Origin: MHLP01 sp043736515 | GTDB taxonomy: Bacteria > Patescibacteriota > Minisyncoccia > Phycocordibacterales > UBA6899 | Assembly (NCBI GenBank): GCA_043736515.1 | Contig: JAYTCK010000007.1 | Coordinates: 1-36,180, forward strand | Direction: 5' to 3' | DNA: 36,180 nt | Shown: one piece after another, positions 1 through 8,289 of the stretch | Numbering within the stretch: position 1 is the first letter of the stretch | Layout: each line of letters starts with the position of its first letter | Notes under the pieces: model-generated | Told to the model about the DNA's origin: nothing | The model's input: the letters and a program-made list of their open reading frames with translations, nothing else | Databases searched by the model: none | Program-made: the position numbers and the translations under genes

Positions 1-77
1 GTCAAGGCATGAAGGCAACAAAAGGTTCCGCAAATCCTACGGTACTTGCCGATGTATTCAAACAACTGCTGGATTAA
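1..77 (+). CDS. gatB: Asp/Glu-tRNA amidotransferase subunit B, C-terminal end (partial)
   Basis: An open frame entering from the left edge (codons begin at position 3) ends at TAA 75-77 and encodes 24 residues. The segment MKATKGSANP followed by a short amphipathic helix matches the final GatB/YqeY-type helical domain, where MKATKG-ANP is a well-known GatB ending. GatB is the tRNA-binding and kinase subunit of the GatCAB complex that converts Glu-tRNA(Gln) or Asp-tRNA(Asn) to the amide form. YqeY has a related tail, but the ANP wording fits GatB better. Only the tail is present, so this rests on one short motif. Confidence 0.7.
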   Translation, partial: QGMKATKGSANPTVLADVFKQLLD

Positions 78-169
78 AGAATTCGCCTAAAACCAAACAA
101 GTGGGCAAAGCTGAACTGCTCCTACTTTGCCGTAGCAATGTTGAGGTTTTCGCTGCCCCTAAAACATCA

Positions 170-198
170 GTGCACAATGCGAGCTTTTGTTGTATTCT
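170..198 (+). promoter_or_regulatory. Putative sigma70-type promoter for the 207 gene
   Basis: GTGCAC (170-175), a 17-bp spacer and TATTCT (193-198) lie just before the ATG at 207. Only 8 nt separate the -10 box from the start codon, so a transcript would be almost leaderless. No Shine-Dalgarno is present. Confidence 0.4.
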
Positions 199-206
199 AA
201 TCTTGT

Positions 207-1706
207 ATGGATACAGGCAATAAAACTCTTGCGCAGCTTTCCGAAGAGGGAAAAGAGGCAAGATATGTCACCCTCGAGGTCGGCGCAAAGATTTCTGGAT
301 ATACGAAAGATTATCTCGAGCGCCTTTGTCGGCTCCACAAGGTGAATTACCTAGAACGTGATATGGGCGAGCATGTCATCGAACTTGAATCGCTACTTAA
401 AGAAACACAAACTATTTTGCTCTCATATGAAGGGCTTACCTTTGTTGATAAAAGTGATCTTAATGCACCTGCCGAAGCGGCACAGCAGAAAGATGTGGAA
501 AGCGCAGAAGTTAGCCGCAATCTAGCTCCGCCCCAGTTTTCAACACCAGTTCCCAGCTTCGCACAAAGCGGGCGAGAGGAATCTCCATCACAAAAAGACG
601 TTTTTTCTTTTACGGGGCGTGCAATAGTTTCTGATGCGAATCACCATCAGCAAATAAAAGAAAAAGTAATTTCGCCTCCAGTTCCGGCTCCTTTACCCGA
701 GAAGAAAAAAATACTTGCCCCCGTCAACGGAAGTATACTTGGTGAGGCGGCGCCTCTACTAAAAAAAGAAGTTAAAGAAACTCCCCACGCAATCCATCAC
801 GTGGTACATATCCCAATTGCAAAAGATAAAGTTGTCACCCCACAAGTTAATGAAGAGCAGGTTCCTAAATTGATATACCCATCGTCCTTTCCCGTTGATG
901 AATGGGACGCTCGTCTTCTTGGAAAAGAAACAACCGAAAATACCGCGCACACAGAGACTCCGAACCCCACATCTTCGCTTTCGCCGTATCATCCCATCGT
1001 CACGTCGCGAGATCCGCGTGATCATCACGAAAATCTTCCGCTTTTTCCACCTCTTATACCAAAAACAAAAACGGTATTGCTAACTCACGAGAGTCCCAAA
1101 GCTTTACTTGCCGAAGGAGTACACACCGAGGCATCTCATCTTTTAAGTCCTAAAGTAGCAGCCCAAGAGCAAATGCCCGTTACTGCCGACGGCTCTCCAC
1201 TCTTTGGAGCCGCCGATCAGAAAATTGCTCACACGCAACGGATTCAGCCAAATTCACCGATCCCGATGATGCGTGTAATGCCCCAAGTGCCAATGGTGAT
1301 CGAGGAACATCACCTTGTCACACCTGCCGGAACGCAACTACTTACAAAAAGTCTCGGCTTTAACATTGCATTTATCGCACTGCTCGTTGTGTCTTCCTAC
1401 CTGCTCTTATCGGGTTCGAATGTAGCAGGATTAAACAATTATGCAACACTCATAAACAAACAAATCGGTGCGGTAGTTGAAGCACTTGGCAAAAGGGGAG
1501 ACGCAAAGACAGTAGAACCCGAGATTTCCCATTCTCTCCTACAGGAACCCATTTTTCTCCCAGAATCAATGGAGAATTATGAATTTTCAGATGAAGTTAT
1601 TGTCACAGAAGGGAACACACCTGGCACTATCCTTATACAACCGATACTTAATGACGAAGTAGGGAATGCTACAGAATTTCCCAGCACCTCTTCCTCAAAA
1701 AGATAA
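207..1706 (+). CDS. Bitopic membrane protein with HTH-like N-terminus (unknown function)
   Basis: This 499-aa protein has no recognised family. Residues about 20-68 (YVTLEVGAKISGYTKDYLER onward) look like a small helix-turn-helix of the MerR/excisionase type, in which a Ser-Gly-Tyr turn leads into a recognition-like helix. A long Pro/Glu/Lys-rich, low-complexity linker follows (about 85-370). One hydrophobic helix lies at about 382-408, and about 90 mostly acidic residues follow it. There is no signal peptide, so the N-terminus is probably cytoplasmic and the C-terminus outside. By inference it may be a membrane-anchored one-component regulator resembling ToxR or CadC in layout, perhaps acting on the surface genes downstream. 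It could equally be a structural envelope protein. The start lies 8 nt after a -10-like box. Confidence 0.75.
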   Translation: MDTGNKTLAQLSEEGKEARYVTLEVGAKISGYTKDYLERLCRLHKVNYLERDMGEHVIELESLLKETQTILLSYEGLTFVDKSDLNAPAEAAQQKDVESAEVSRNLAPPQFSTPVPSFAQSGREESPSQKDVFSFTGRAIVSDANHHQQIKEKVISPPVPAPLPEKKKILAPVNGSILGEAAPLLKKEVKETPHAIHHVVHIPIAKDKVVTPQVNEEQVPKLIYPSSFPVDEWDARLLGKETTENTAHTETPNPTSSLSPYHPIVTSRDPRDHHENLPLFPPLIPKTKTVLLTHESPKALLAEGVHTEASHLLSPKVAAQEQMPVTADGSPLFGAADQKIAHTQRIQPNSPIPMMRVMPQVPMVIEEHHLVTPAGTQLLTKSLGFNIAFIALLVVSSYLLLSGSNVAGLNNYATLINKQIGAVVEALGKRGDAKTVEPEISHSLLQEPIFLPESMENYEFSDEVIVTEGNTPGTILIQPILNDEVGNATEFPSTSSSKR

Positions 1707-1741
1707 AACCCCTCTCAATGGGTGGCGCATACATGTCATAT

Positions 1742-1750
1742 TGATATAAT
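1742..1750 (+). promoter_or_regulatory. Extended -10 promoter for the 1757 gene
   Basis: TGATATAAT, an extended -10 element (TGnTATAAT), ends 6 nt before the ATG at 1757. The expected transcription start falls on or next to the A of the start codon, predicting a leaderless mRNA. No convincing -35 element is visible, which is usual for extended -10 promoters. Confidence 0.55.
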
Positions 1751-1756
1751 GCAGGG

Positions 1757-2719
1757 ATGGGTAAACGCTCTCTCTCTGTGCGCTATTTTTTAATTATTAT
1801 CTCCGTTTGTTCGGGATATTTTAGCCTTTTTTACTCGGCGCATGCAGAAGTACTTCCGCAGAACGCGGTTATTGTACGCCCTGCAAAAGTAGAGGTCACG
1901 CTTTCGGCAGGTGAGGAGCGAAGCGTAATGTTTACTGTATCAAACGGGACAGGAGAACCGCTCCGTGCCCGCGTGTCCTTCGAAGACATTGCCGCAAAAA
2001 ACCAGGGAAGTGCAATTGATGATTCGGTGCGTCTACTTGGCGAGGCGAGCGGAGCTCACTCCTTAAAGGAAACCCTCAATGTAACGCAAACTTCTTTTGA
2101 AATTCAGACAGGAAAGGAGATAGGTATCCCCATTACTATTCGTATTCCGAAGGGCGCGGAACCCGGGGGTAAATATGGCTCGGTAGTATTTCATTTTTCG
2201 AAAATTACGGAGGCAGGGAATCCTGAGACGAACGTCTCTCTAGAGAGCCGTATCGCGGCGCTACTCTATGTGCGAATTTCAGGAGAAGTTTTAGAGGAAG
2301 GAAAGCTTGCGGCATTCGGACTATTTAACAACGCGCAGACGACAAAGTCTCCGACTATTTTGGAACCACTGCGCATGCAGGTTGCCTATCAAAATACCGG
2401 TTCAGTACACCTCAATCCCTATGGCCGCATTACCGTTCGCTCTCTCTTTGGCAAGACACATGTTCTTCCAATTGACCCATGGGCGGTGCTCCCCGGTGCT
2501 ACTCGAATGCGTGAGATGAACATGACTGAATCCCTTATTCCTGGACGCTATACCGCTCACCTCGAGCTCAATCGAGGTTATAAAGATATTATTGATGAAC
2601 AAATAGTCACCTTTTTTGTGCTCCCGTCGCCTTCGGGCTGGCTCATTTTCTCCATCGTATTTGTATTCCTGATTTGGATTTTGCGACGGTCGCTACAATT
2701 ATCCCGACACAGTGTGTAA
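1757..2719 (+). CDS. DUF916/WxLIP-like secreted protein with C-terminal membrane anchor
   Basis: This 320-aa protein has a signal peptide (about 8-30). Residues about 35-175 form an Ig-like beta-sandwich with the pattern VRPAKVEVTLSAGEERSVMF, then VSNGTGEPL, then IPKGAEPGGKYGSVVF. That is typical of DUF916, the peptidoglycan-binding WxL-interacting proteins of Gram-positive bacteria. A second beta domain occupies about 195-290. A hydrophobic helix at about 293-311 followed by RRS gives an outside N-terminus and a short cytoplasmic tail, as in DUF916 proteins. The genes that follow encode beta-rich secreted proteins, which parallels WxL loci. The DUF916 assignment is by motif pattern only. The start directly follows an extended -10 box. 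Confidence 0.75.
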   Translation: MGKRSLSVRYFLIIISVCSGYFSLFYSAHAEVLPQNAVIVRPAKVEVTLSAGEERSVMFTVSNGTGEPLRARVSFEDIAAKNQGSAIDDSVRLLGEASGAHSLKETLNVTQTSFEIQTGKEIGIPITIRIPKGAEPGGKYGSVVFHFSKITEAGNPETNVSLESRIAALLYVRISGEVLEEGKLAAFGLFNNAQTTKSPTILEPLRMQVAYQNTGSVHLNPYGRITVRSLFGKTHVLPIDPWAVLPGATRMREMNMTESLIPGRYTAHLELNRGYKDIIDEQIVTFFVLPSPSGWLIFSIVFVFLIWILRRSLQLSRHSV

Positions 2720-2739
2720 TCGCGCGAATTGATCTCAAC

Positions 2740-3537
2740 ATGCGAAATACTCAAAACAACGCAACAAAATCACTCTTTCAATTATTTCTCTGGATGATTA
2801 TGTTTTTGGTATTTCTTCTCCCTGCTACGTACCGCCTCCTTCCTACTGCATCGGCCTATGTTGCATCAAGTACAAGCTATCGCCTGCAAACAGACAGCAT
2901 CAACGTAGGTGGCATATTGAGTACATCAACATCGTATCGTGCCGAGGACACACTTGGAGAGTCAGGAGTCGGTACTTCTGGAAGTGCATCCTACGCGATC
3001 AAGGCCGGCTATCAACAAATGCAAACAACCTACCTTGCGATTAGTGCGCCAGGAAACATCACGCTTTCACCGGCGATCACCACGACGGGGGGAGGGACGG
3101 GCGACGGCTCCGGAGCATGGACCATTACGACGGATAATCCTGCTGGGTTTACGATGAATATTCGTGCAAGCACTAATCCGGCACTTGTGTCTGGTGGTGA
3201 TAGTTTTGCAAATTATACACCGGCGGCAGCTGACCCTGATTTCACATTTAGTGTTGGTGCCGCTACTTCTGAATTTGCATTTACGCCAGAGGGGAGTGAT
3301 ATAGTTCAAAAATATAAAGACAACGGTGCCGCATGCAATATTGGTGCGGGAGACACAGCGAGTGCGTGCTGGATGCCACTCGTGACGACGACTGAAACTA
3401 TTGCTACACGTACCACTGCAAATCATCCTACGGGAGGTGCAACGACGCTACGGTTTCGCGCACAGTCGGGTGCGTCCAATACTCAGCCCATCGGATCGTA
3501 TGCAGCAGCGGTAACTCTCACGGTGCTGGCTCAGTAG
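2740..3537 (+). CDS. Small secreted beta-rich surface protein (WxL-like in context)
   Basis: The ATG at 2740 is preferred over the upstream in-frame ATG at 2674, because the longer form overlaps the previous gene by 46 nt and adds residues that do not fit a signal peptide. From 2740 the protein is 265 aa with a basic N-terminus and a hydrophobic stretch (about 11-38) ending near Ala-Ser-Ala. The mature part starts with YRLQTDSINVGG and SYRAEDTLGESG repeats, then a Gly/Thr-rich domain with WTITTDNPAGF and two Cys (an ACN and an ACW context). No enzyme motif is visible. Its position after a DUF916-like gene suggests a peptidoglycan-associated or surface-layer component, but that is inference. 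Confidence 0.7.
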   Translation: MRNTQNNATKSLFQLFLWMIMFLVFLLPATYRLLPTASAYVASSTSYRLQTDSINVGGILSTSTSYRAEDTLGESGVGTSGSASYAIKAGYQQMQTTYLAISAPGNITLSPAITTTGGGTGDGSGAWTITTDNPAGFTMNIRASTNPALVSGGDSFANYTPAAADPDFTFSVGAATSEFAFTPEGSDIVQKYKDNGAACNIGAGDTASACWMPLVTTTETIATRTTANHPTGGATTLRFRAQSGASNTQPIGSYAAAVTLTVLAQ

Positions 3538-3552
3538 AAACACTCACACAAA

Positions 3553-6225
3553 ATGGTACACATACTTAAGCAAAACACAGTCAGCAGGATTGCAATTCTC
3601 GTTATTGCATTTGTGTTACTTGTAGCTTACCCCACACTACTCCCTAGCCATGCTTTTGGTGCAACCGCGACAGCGACCGACGCATTCACTGTAGGGCTTT
3701 CAGTTACCGCTCTTCCCACCCCTCCTCCTCCACCACCTCCGCCTTCAAGCGGGGACACTACGCCACCAAACGTCACTTCTTTTAACCCCTCAAACGGTGC
3801 AACAGGTGTTTCTCCAACCACAACTCTCCGTATGACGATGAGCGAAACGGTAAACAAATTTTCCGGAAACATTCTGGTCAAACGTGTTAGTGACAATAGT
3901 ATTGCAGAAACCGTAAGCGTCAGCGGCGCACAAGTCGCGGTGTCGGGGTCACTTATTACGATCACGCTCACCACCCCACTTCAGAACACCACGAGCTACT
4001 ATATCGAAGTTCCCGGTGGCGCATTTGCGGATACCGCCGGCAACTCATTTGTCGGTTTCGCTGGGAGTGCAACATGGTCATTTACTGTAGCTGATACGAC
4101 TGCCCCTATTATTTCGGCAGTGTCAGCAACATCTACCTATACTACCGGGACCATCACCTTTACCACTAATGAATCTGCCCAAGCAACCATTGAATGGGGA
4201 CTAACCAGCACCTATGGGGCCGGGACCATAAGTGAGGTGGGATTTACCACAAGCCACTCGATGACCATAACTGGACTTGCAACAAGCACACTCTATTACT
4301 ACCGCATTACTGCACGCGATGCGTCCAACAATAACAGTACTCCGTTTACTGGCATGTTTACTACTGCAACGCCCCCTATTCCGCCTGATACCACACCTCC
4401 AGCAAACCCCAGCAATTTTACCGGCACACCCGGAATGACGAACATTGCACTTTCCTGGATTAATCCGAGCGATCCTGACTTTGCAGCAGTACGGGTGATG
4501 CGCATGACAAGCGGCTACCCCGGAACACCGACTGGTGGGGTACTCGTATATGAGGGGACGGGCACCGCGGTAAATGACACGGGCCTCTCACTTTCAACAC
4601 TATATTATTACACGGCGTTTGCACGTGATGGTATTCCAAATTATTCTTCTGGGGCATTATATTCTGGTACAACGGGAACTACTCCTCCCCCCCCGCCTCC
4701 TCCACCACCTATTCCACCTACTCCCACCCCCACTCCACCCACCCCCCCTCCAGGAACACCTCCTCCGCCGCCTACACCTGGCGGACCCACACCTGCACCT
4801 GTGACCCCGCCACCTGCTCCACCAGGAGGTTCTCCGGAGACAACTTGGGGGCTCAGTCTCAGAGATGTAATATTTACCCAAATTACACTTGCTCCGGAAG
4901 TGAGTGAAGAGCGCCTTCTTATGCAAAACGGCGTCGTGCGAACAAATGGCAAAAAAAATCTTCGCGTTGCAATACCATATATCGTACTCCCCGAGGTATT
5001 AAAAACAATTAAAATTACGATCACGAACCCGAATAGTTCTGGAGCGACATCCGAATATTTATTACGGATAAATGCGGTGGGTTCGTTTTACGACACCGTA
5101 CTCCCGCCATTTCAAACAGAGGGGGATTACTTGTTCACAATCAGTATTCAGGACCATGAGCGAAACATCGTTTCTCGGATAAACGGAACTTTGCGCGTAT
5201 TTTTTCCAGTAGTACCTCCTACGTTTTTTCCTCCCGCGATTACACAAGCCGTAACTGACATTATTGAGAATGTGCGGGAACCAATAGCGAATATGTCGCC
5301 TGCTGCAACTGGAGTCGGTGTCGCAGTGGGTGTCTCGCAGGCCGTCTTGCTGACAACAAATGTGACTTCTGTGTACGATCTCTATCTTTTGCTGCTTAAA
5401 TTTATCGGACTTATCACAGGACTCTTCCGCAAAAAAAGAAACGAACCGTGGGGTGTAGTTTATGACTCCGTCACGAAACGTCCCCTCGACCCTGCGTATG
5501 TGATTGCGCAGATACAAGGTGGTACTCAGTCAAAAGGTGAGGCGATCACCGATCTCGACGGACGGTACGGCTTTCTACTTAGTCCAGGAGAATACCACAT
5601 CGTTGCTAATAAGACGCACTATAAGTTTCCTTCAGAAAAATTGAAAGGAGCCGCACGCGATGAATTATATGAAAACTTGTATTATGGTGATCCATTTCAA
5701 GTTCGCGAAGGTGGCGTCGTGCAATACAATATCCCACTTGACCCTGTTGAGTTTGATTGGAACGAGTTTGCAAAGAACCAAGATAAGGTATTTCAGGTGT
5801 ATTCCAAAAAACAAAATATTCGACGCTGGATATTTAATATCACCTTTTACATTGGATTTCTCTTTTCTTCGGCTACGCTGTTCTTGACACCAACGCCACT
5901 CAATATGGGGGTGGTCGGAATATATGTGTTGATTCTCGCATTCCAAATATTCTGGCACTCCACACACAAAATAACGCGAGTGATGAACAAGACCACGGGA
6001 AAGTCACTACCGTTCGCATTGATCAAAGTGTGGTATCCGGGATTGAATACCGCCGCAAAGAAGGTGGTGACCGACGAACTTGGGCGCTTCTACTTCCTTG
6101 TTCCACCGGGAAACTACTATGTGACCGTTGAGGCGAAACAACCAGATGGAACTTATAAGGAGGTGCTCAGGACAGAACCGATGGAGCTGAAACGCGGAGT
6201 CGTCAAACAAGACTTTCTTGTTTAG
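3553..6225 (+). CDS. Large multidomain surface protein (Big_5/FN3/carboxypeptidase-regulatory-like)
   Basis: This 890-aa protein has a signal peptide (about 10-36). A Pro-rich segment (about 55-70) leads into a bacterial Ig-like Big_5 domain (about 70-178; PNVTSFNPSNGATGVSPTTT and FADTAGNSF are characteristic). Two FN3-like domains follow (about 183-272 and 283-372), then a very Pro-rich linker (about 375-430) and another beta domain (about 435-560). After a hydrophobic stretch near 580-622 and RKKR comes a carboxypeptidase-regulatory-like domain (about 628-725; DLDGRYGFLLSPGEYHI), two membrane helices (about 755-802), and a second such domain (about 808-890; DELGRFYFLVPPGNYYV). It looks like an adhesin or envelope scaffold. 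The linker is encoded by C-rich DNA that includes C8 and C7 tracts. Confidence 0.8.
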   Translation: MVHILKQNTVSRIAILVIAFVLLVAYPTLLPSHAFGATATATDAFTVGLSVTALPTPPPPPPPPSSGDTTPPNVTSFNPSNGATGVSPTTTLRMTMSETVNKFSGNILVKRVSDNSIAETVSVSGAQVAVSGSLITITLTTPLQNTTSYYIEVPGGAFADTAGNSFVGFAGSATWSFTVADTTAPIISAVSATSTYTTGTITFTTNESAQATIEWGLTSTYGAGTISEVGFTTSHSMTITGLATSTLYYYRITARDASNNNSTPFTGMFTTATPPIPPDTTPPANPSNFTGTPGMTNIALSWINPSDPDFAAVRVMRMTSGYPGTPTGGVLVYEGTGTAVNDTGLSLSTLYYYTAFARDGIPNYSSGALYSGTTGTTPPPPPPPPPIPPTPTPTPPTPPPGTPPPPPTPGGPTPAPVTPPPAPPGGSPETTWGLSLRDVIFTQITLAPEVSEERLLMQNGVVRTNGKKNLRVAIPYIVLPEVLKTIKITITNPNSSGATSEYLLRINAVGSFYDTVLPPFQTEGDYLFTISIQDHERNIVSRINGTLRVFFPVVPPTFFPPAITQAVTDIIENVREPIANMSPAATGVGVAVGVSQAVLLTTNVTSVYDLYLLLLKFIGLITGLFRKKRNEPWGVVYDSVTKRPLDPAYVIAQIQGGTQSKGEAITDLDGRYGFLLSPGEYHIVANKTHYKFPSEKLKGAARDELYENLYYGDPFQVREGGVVQYNIPLDPVEFDWNEFAKNQDKVFQVYSKKQNIRRWIFNITFYIGFLFSSATLFLTPTPLNMGVVGIYVLILAFQIFWHSTHKITRVMNKTTGKSLPFALIKVWYPGLNTAAKKVVTDELGRFYFLVPPGNYYVTVEAKQPDGTYKEVLRTEPMELKRGVVKQDFLV

Positions 6226-6282
6226 TAGCTTATATTCCCCGACCTCCTTTTTTAGCGCATTTTCATTTTTTCGCCCACAAAA

Positions 6283-6319
6283 GTCCGGTGGACGTACTGC
6301 CGCGTACGCCCCCTCGGAC
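6283..6319. other. Intergenic hairpin upstream of gap
   Basis: GTCCG (6283-6287) pairs with CGGAC (6315-6319), and an inner CGTAC/GTACG stem encloses a 6-nt loop. It lies after the surface gene and before the gap promoter. No T-run follows, so it is not a classical terminator. The 279-nt gap between 6225 and 6505 otherwise holds only the promoter listed below. Confidence 0.45.
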
Positions 6320-6427
6320 ATTTCGCGTGCTGCAAAAACGAAACTGCATCTAAAAAATGAGGTCGCTAACGCTGTGTGGCGAGAGTGCCGTCGACTTTTA
6401 ATGTACGGCGCAAATATTATAGTTTTT

Positions 6428-6455
6428 TTGAATTTGTTCCATGGGGCGCTATAAT
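6428..6455 (+). promoter_or_regulatory. Sigma70-type promoter for gap-rpiB
   Basis: TTGAAT (6428-6433), a 16-bp spacer and TATAAT (6450-6455). The predicted start is about 6462, giving a leader of roughly 43 nt before the ATG at 6505. An in-frame ATG at 6376 would lie upstream of this promoter, which argues against the longer reading frame. Confidence 0.65.
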
Positions 6456-6504
6456 AGGGGGGTTACACATTACTACTTTCTATTACTATTTCATTACTCT
6501 TTCT

Positions 6505-7617
6505 ATGACAAAAGTACGCGTGGCGATTAACGGGTTTGGACGCATTGGTCGGGCATTTTATAAACTGGCACGCACGCGACCGGAGTTAGAGATTGTTGCG
6601 GTGAATGATCTGGGAGATCTCGACAATATGGCCTATCTCTTAAAGTACGACACGACATACGGTAGGGCAGATTTTGATGTAGAAATTGTTCCAGTGGGGA
6701 GCGGAGAAGAACCGGGATTTATTGTGGAAGGTAAGAAGGTTATTCTCGTTCAGGAAAAGGATCCGTTAAAACTACCCTGGGGACGTCTCAACGTCGATAT
6801 TGTCGTCGAGTCCACGGGATTCTTTGCTGCATATGATAAAGCAAAGGTGCATCTTGATGCAGGTGCCAAGCGTGTCGTCATCACCGCTCCTGTCAAAGGA
6901 GGAAGCATGGAGGGGACAGTGCCCGACGCCAACGGATGTATTGAGTGTGCACCCGGCGTGTTTGGCGTTACTGTGCTGATGGGTATTAACGACAAGATGC
7001 TCGCTCATGCCCAGATTTCTTCGAATGCGTCATGCACAACAAATGCTGCATCACCCGTGATTCAGATATTGCATGAAGCTATCGGTGTTGAAGCGGCACT
7101 GCTGAATACGACTCATGCGTATACGGGCACACAAAAAATTGTCGATGGTCCCGGTGGAAAAGATATGCGAGGCGGACGTGCAGGTGCTCAGAACATGGTC
7201 CCCGCATCAACAGGCGCAGCGATTGCCGTCACGGAAGCTGTCCCGGATCTGAAAGGCAAATTTGATGGTATTGCAGTACGCGTACCGGTTATTGCCGGCT
7301 CTATCGCGGATATCACTTTTATTGCCAAGCGCGACACAACAGCCAAAGAGGTAAATGACGTGCTCATCGCCGCTTCCAAAAATCCACGCTGGGCTGGGAT
7401 ATTTACCGTGACCGATGAACCAGTTGTTTCGTCGGACATTGTGGGTCAGCTTTATGGAGCAATTGTTGATTTGGAGATGACGCGTGTCGCAGGCGGTAAT
7501 CTGGTAAAGGTTATGTCCTGGTATGACAATGAAATGGGATATACCAATACGCTTGTCATGCACGTTGTGGAGGTTGCAAAACACATCGTCGCATCTACAA
7601 CACAAAGCGCACAATAG
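6505..7617 (+). CDS. gap: Glyceraldehyde-3-phosphate dehydrogenase, type I
   Basis: This 370-aa glycolytic enzyme oxidises glyceraldehyde 3-phosphate to 1,3-bisphosphoglycerate with NAD. The Rossmann start VRVAINGFGRIGR is at residues 4-16. The catalytic motif SNASCTTN has Cys177, and His204 sits in NTTHAYTGTQ. SWYDNEMGYTN near residue 338 is the C-terminal signature. The second Cys of the usual CTTNC is Ala here (CTTNA). The start at 6505 is chosen because family proteins begin directly with the Rossmann strand and the frame upstream is out of family and crosses the promoter. There is no Shine-Dalgarno. The rpiB start follows 3 nt after the stop, so the two are probably co-transcribed. At 370 aa it is somewhat longer than the usual ~335. 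Confidence 0.97.
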   Translation: MTKVRVAINGFGRIGRAFYKLARTRPELEIVAVNDLGDLDNMAYLLKYDTTYGRADFDVEIVPVGSGEEPGFIVEGKKVILVQEKDPLKLPWGRLNVDIVVESTGFFAAYDKAKVHLDAGAKRVVITAPVKGGSMEGTVPDANGCIECAPGVFGVTVLMGINDKMLAHAQISSNASCTTNAASPVIQILHEAIGVEAALLNTTHAYTGTQKIVDGPGGKDMRGGRAGAQNMVPASTGAAIAVTEAVPDLKGKFDGIAVRVPVIAGSIADITFIAKRDTTAKEVNDVLIAASKNPRWAGIFTVTDEPVVSSDIVGQLYGAIVDLEMTRVAGGNLVKVMSWYDNEMGYTNTLVMHVVEVAKHIVASTTQSAQ

Positions 7618-7620
7618 TAT

Positions 7621-8082
7621 ATGAAAATTTTTATTGCCACAGATCACGCGGGCTACGATATGAAGCAAGCCATTGCGGCATATATAGAGAAGGAGCTCGG
7701 ATATACCGTCGCCGATATGGGTGCGCATCAAAATGATTTGAATGATGATTATCCCGACTTCATTCACCTCGCCGCTGAAGAAGTCTCACATGATCCGACG
7801 GGCTCGCGTGGCATTATCCTTGGAGGCTCAGGGCAAGGGGAGGCAATGGTAGCAAATCGCTATCCGAAGGTCCGTTGCGCTGTCTACTATGGTGGTCCGC
7901 TTGAGATCGTGAAGCTTTCGCGTGAACATAATAATGCCAATATACTTTCTTTGGGTGCGCGTTTCATGTCGATTGACGAGGCGAAGGCTGCAGTAAAACT
8001 TTGGCTCGATAGTACATTTTTGGAAGAGGAGCGGCATGCTCGGCGGCTGAAGAAATTGGAGCAAATCTGGCCGTACCGCTAA
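7621..8082 (+). CDS. rpiB: Ribose-5-phosphate isomerase B
   Basis: This 153-aa protein of the RpiB/LacAB family interconverts ribose 5-phosphate and ribulose 5-phosphate. DHAGYDMK is the family start (Asp8, His9). The anion-hole loop reads GGSGQGE (residues 68-74), and REHNNANILSLGAR (from 101) is the C-terminal signature. The loop lacks the catalytic Cys of the E. coli type (CGTG-G) and has Glu74, as in the mycobacterial RpiB where a Glu is the base. The basic tail HARRLKKLEQI also resembles the actinobacterial form. It lies 3 nt after gap. A structured element follows, separating it from the rpe-like gene. Confidence 0.93.
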   Translation: MKIFIATDHAGYDMKQAIAAYIEKELGYTVADMGAHQNDLNDDYPDFIHLAAEEVSHDPTGSRGIILGGSGQGEAMVANRYPKVRCAVYYGGPLEIVKLSREHNNANILSLGARFMSIDEAKAAVKLWLDSTFLEEERHARRLKKLEQIWPYR

Positions 8083-8091
8083 ATCCCGCTC

Positions 8092-8228
8092 GGCCAGCAA
8101 ATCTTTTCGGAGCAACCTTGCCGCCCTCCAGCGGGGCGGCAAGGCAGTCCTCGGCGCGAATCCGTCAAGTGAAATGCCTTGACGGAACCAAGCTTCGCGC
8201 CTGCAGAGTCTCCGAAAAGATTCTGGCC
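8092..8228. other. 137-nt three-way-junction inverted-repeat element
   Basis: The outer stem pairs GGCCAG (8092-8097) and AATCTTTTCGGAG (8100-8112) with CTCCGAAAAGATT (8210-8222) and CTGGCC (8223-8228), broken only by a 2-nt bulge. Inside are two further hairpins. CCTTGCCGCCC (8116-8126) pairs with GGGCGGCAAGG (8134-8144). GGCGCGAATCCGTCAA (8153-8168) pairs with TTGACGGA (8179-8186) and TTCGCGCC (8194-8201) across a 7-nt bulge. Nearly every base of the gap is used. No T-run follows and no ORF is present. It may be a structured RNA, a REP/MITE-like element or a processing site. The directional sense is unknown. Confidence 0.85.
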
Positions 8229-8289
8229 TCGCTTCTAAGAGCTGCGTTTGAGTTTCTGCCCCTGACTTTTTTCTGAGGGTATTTTGTGC

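Noticed and set aside
4641..5024. Gly-rich antisense frame opposite the Pro-rich linker
   Set aside because: It is a mirror of the C-rich proline codons on the plus strand. There is no start signal or family likeness.
6376..6504. N-terminal extension of GAPDH by 43 residues
   Set aside because: It lies over the TTGAAT/TATAAT promoter and has no resemblance to GAPDH. The Rossmann strand begins right after ATG 6505.
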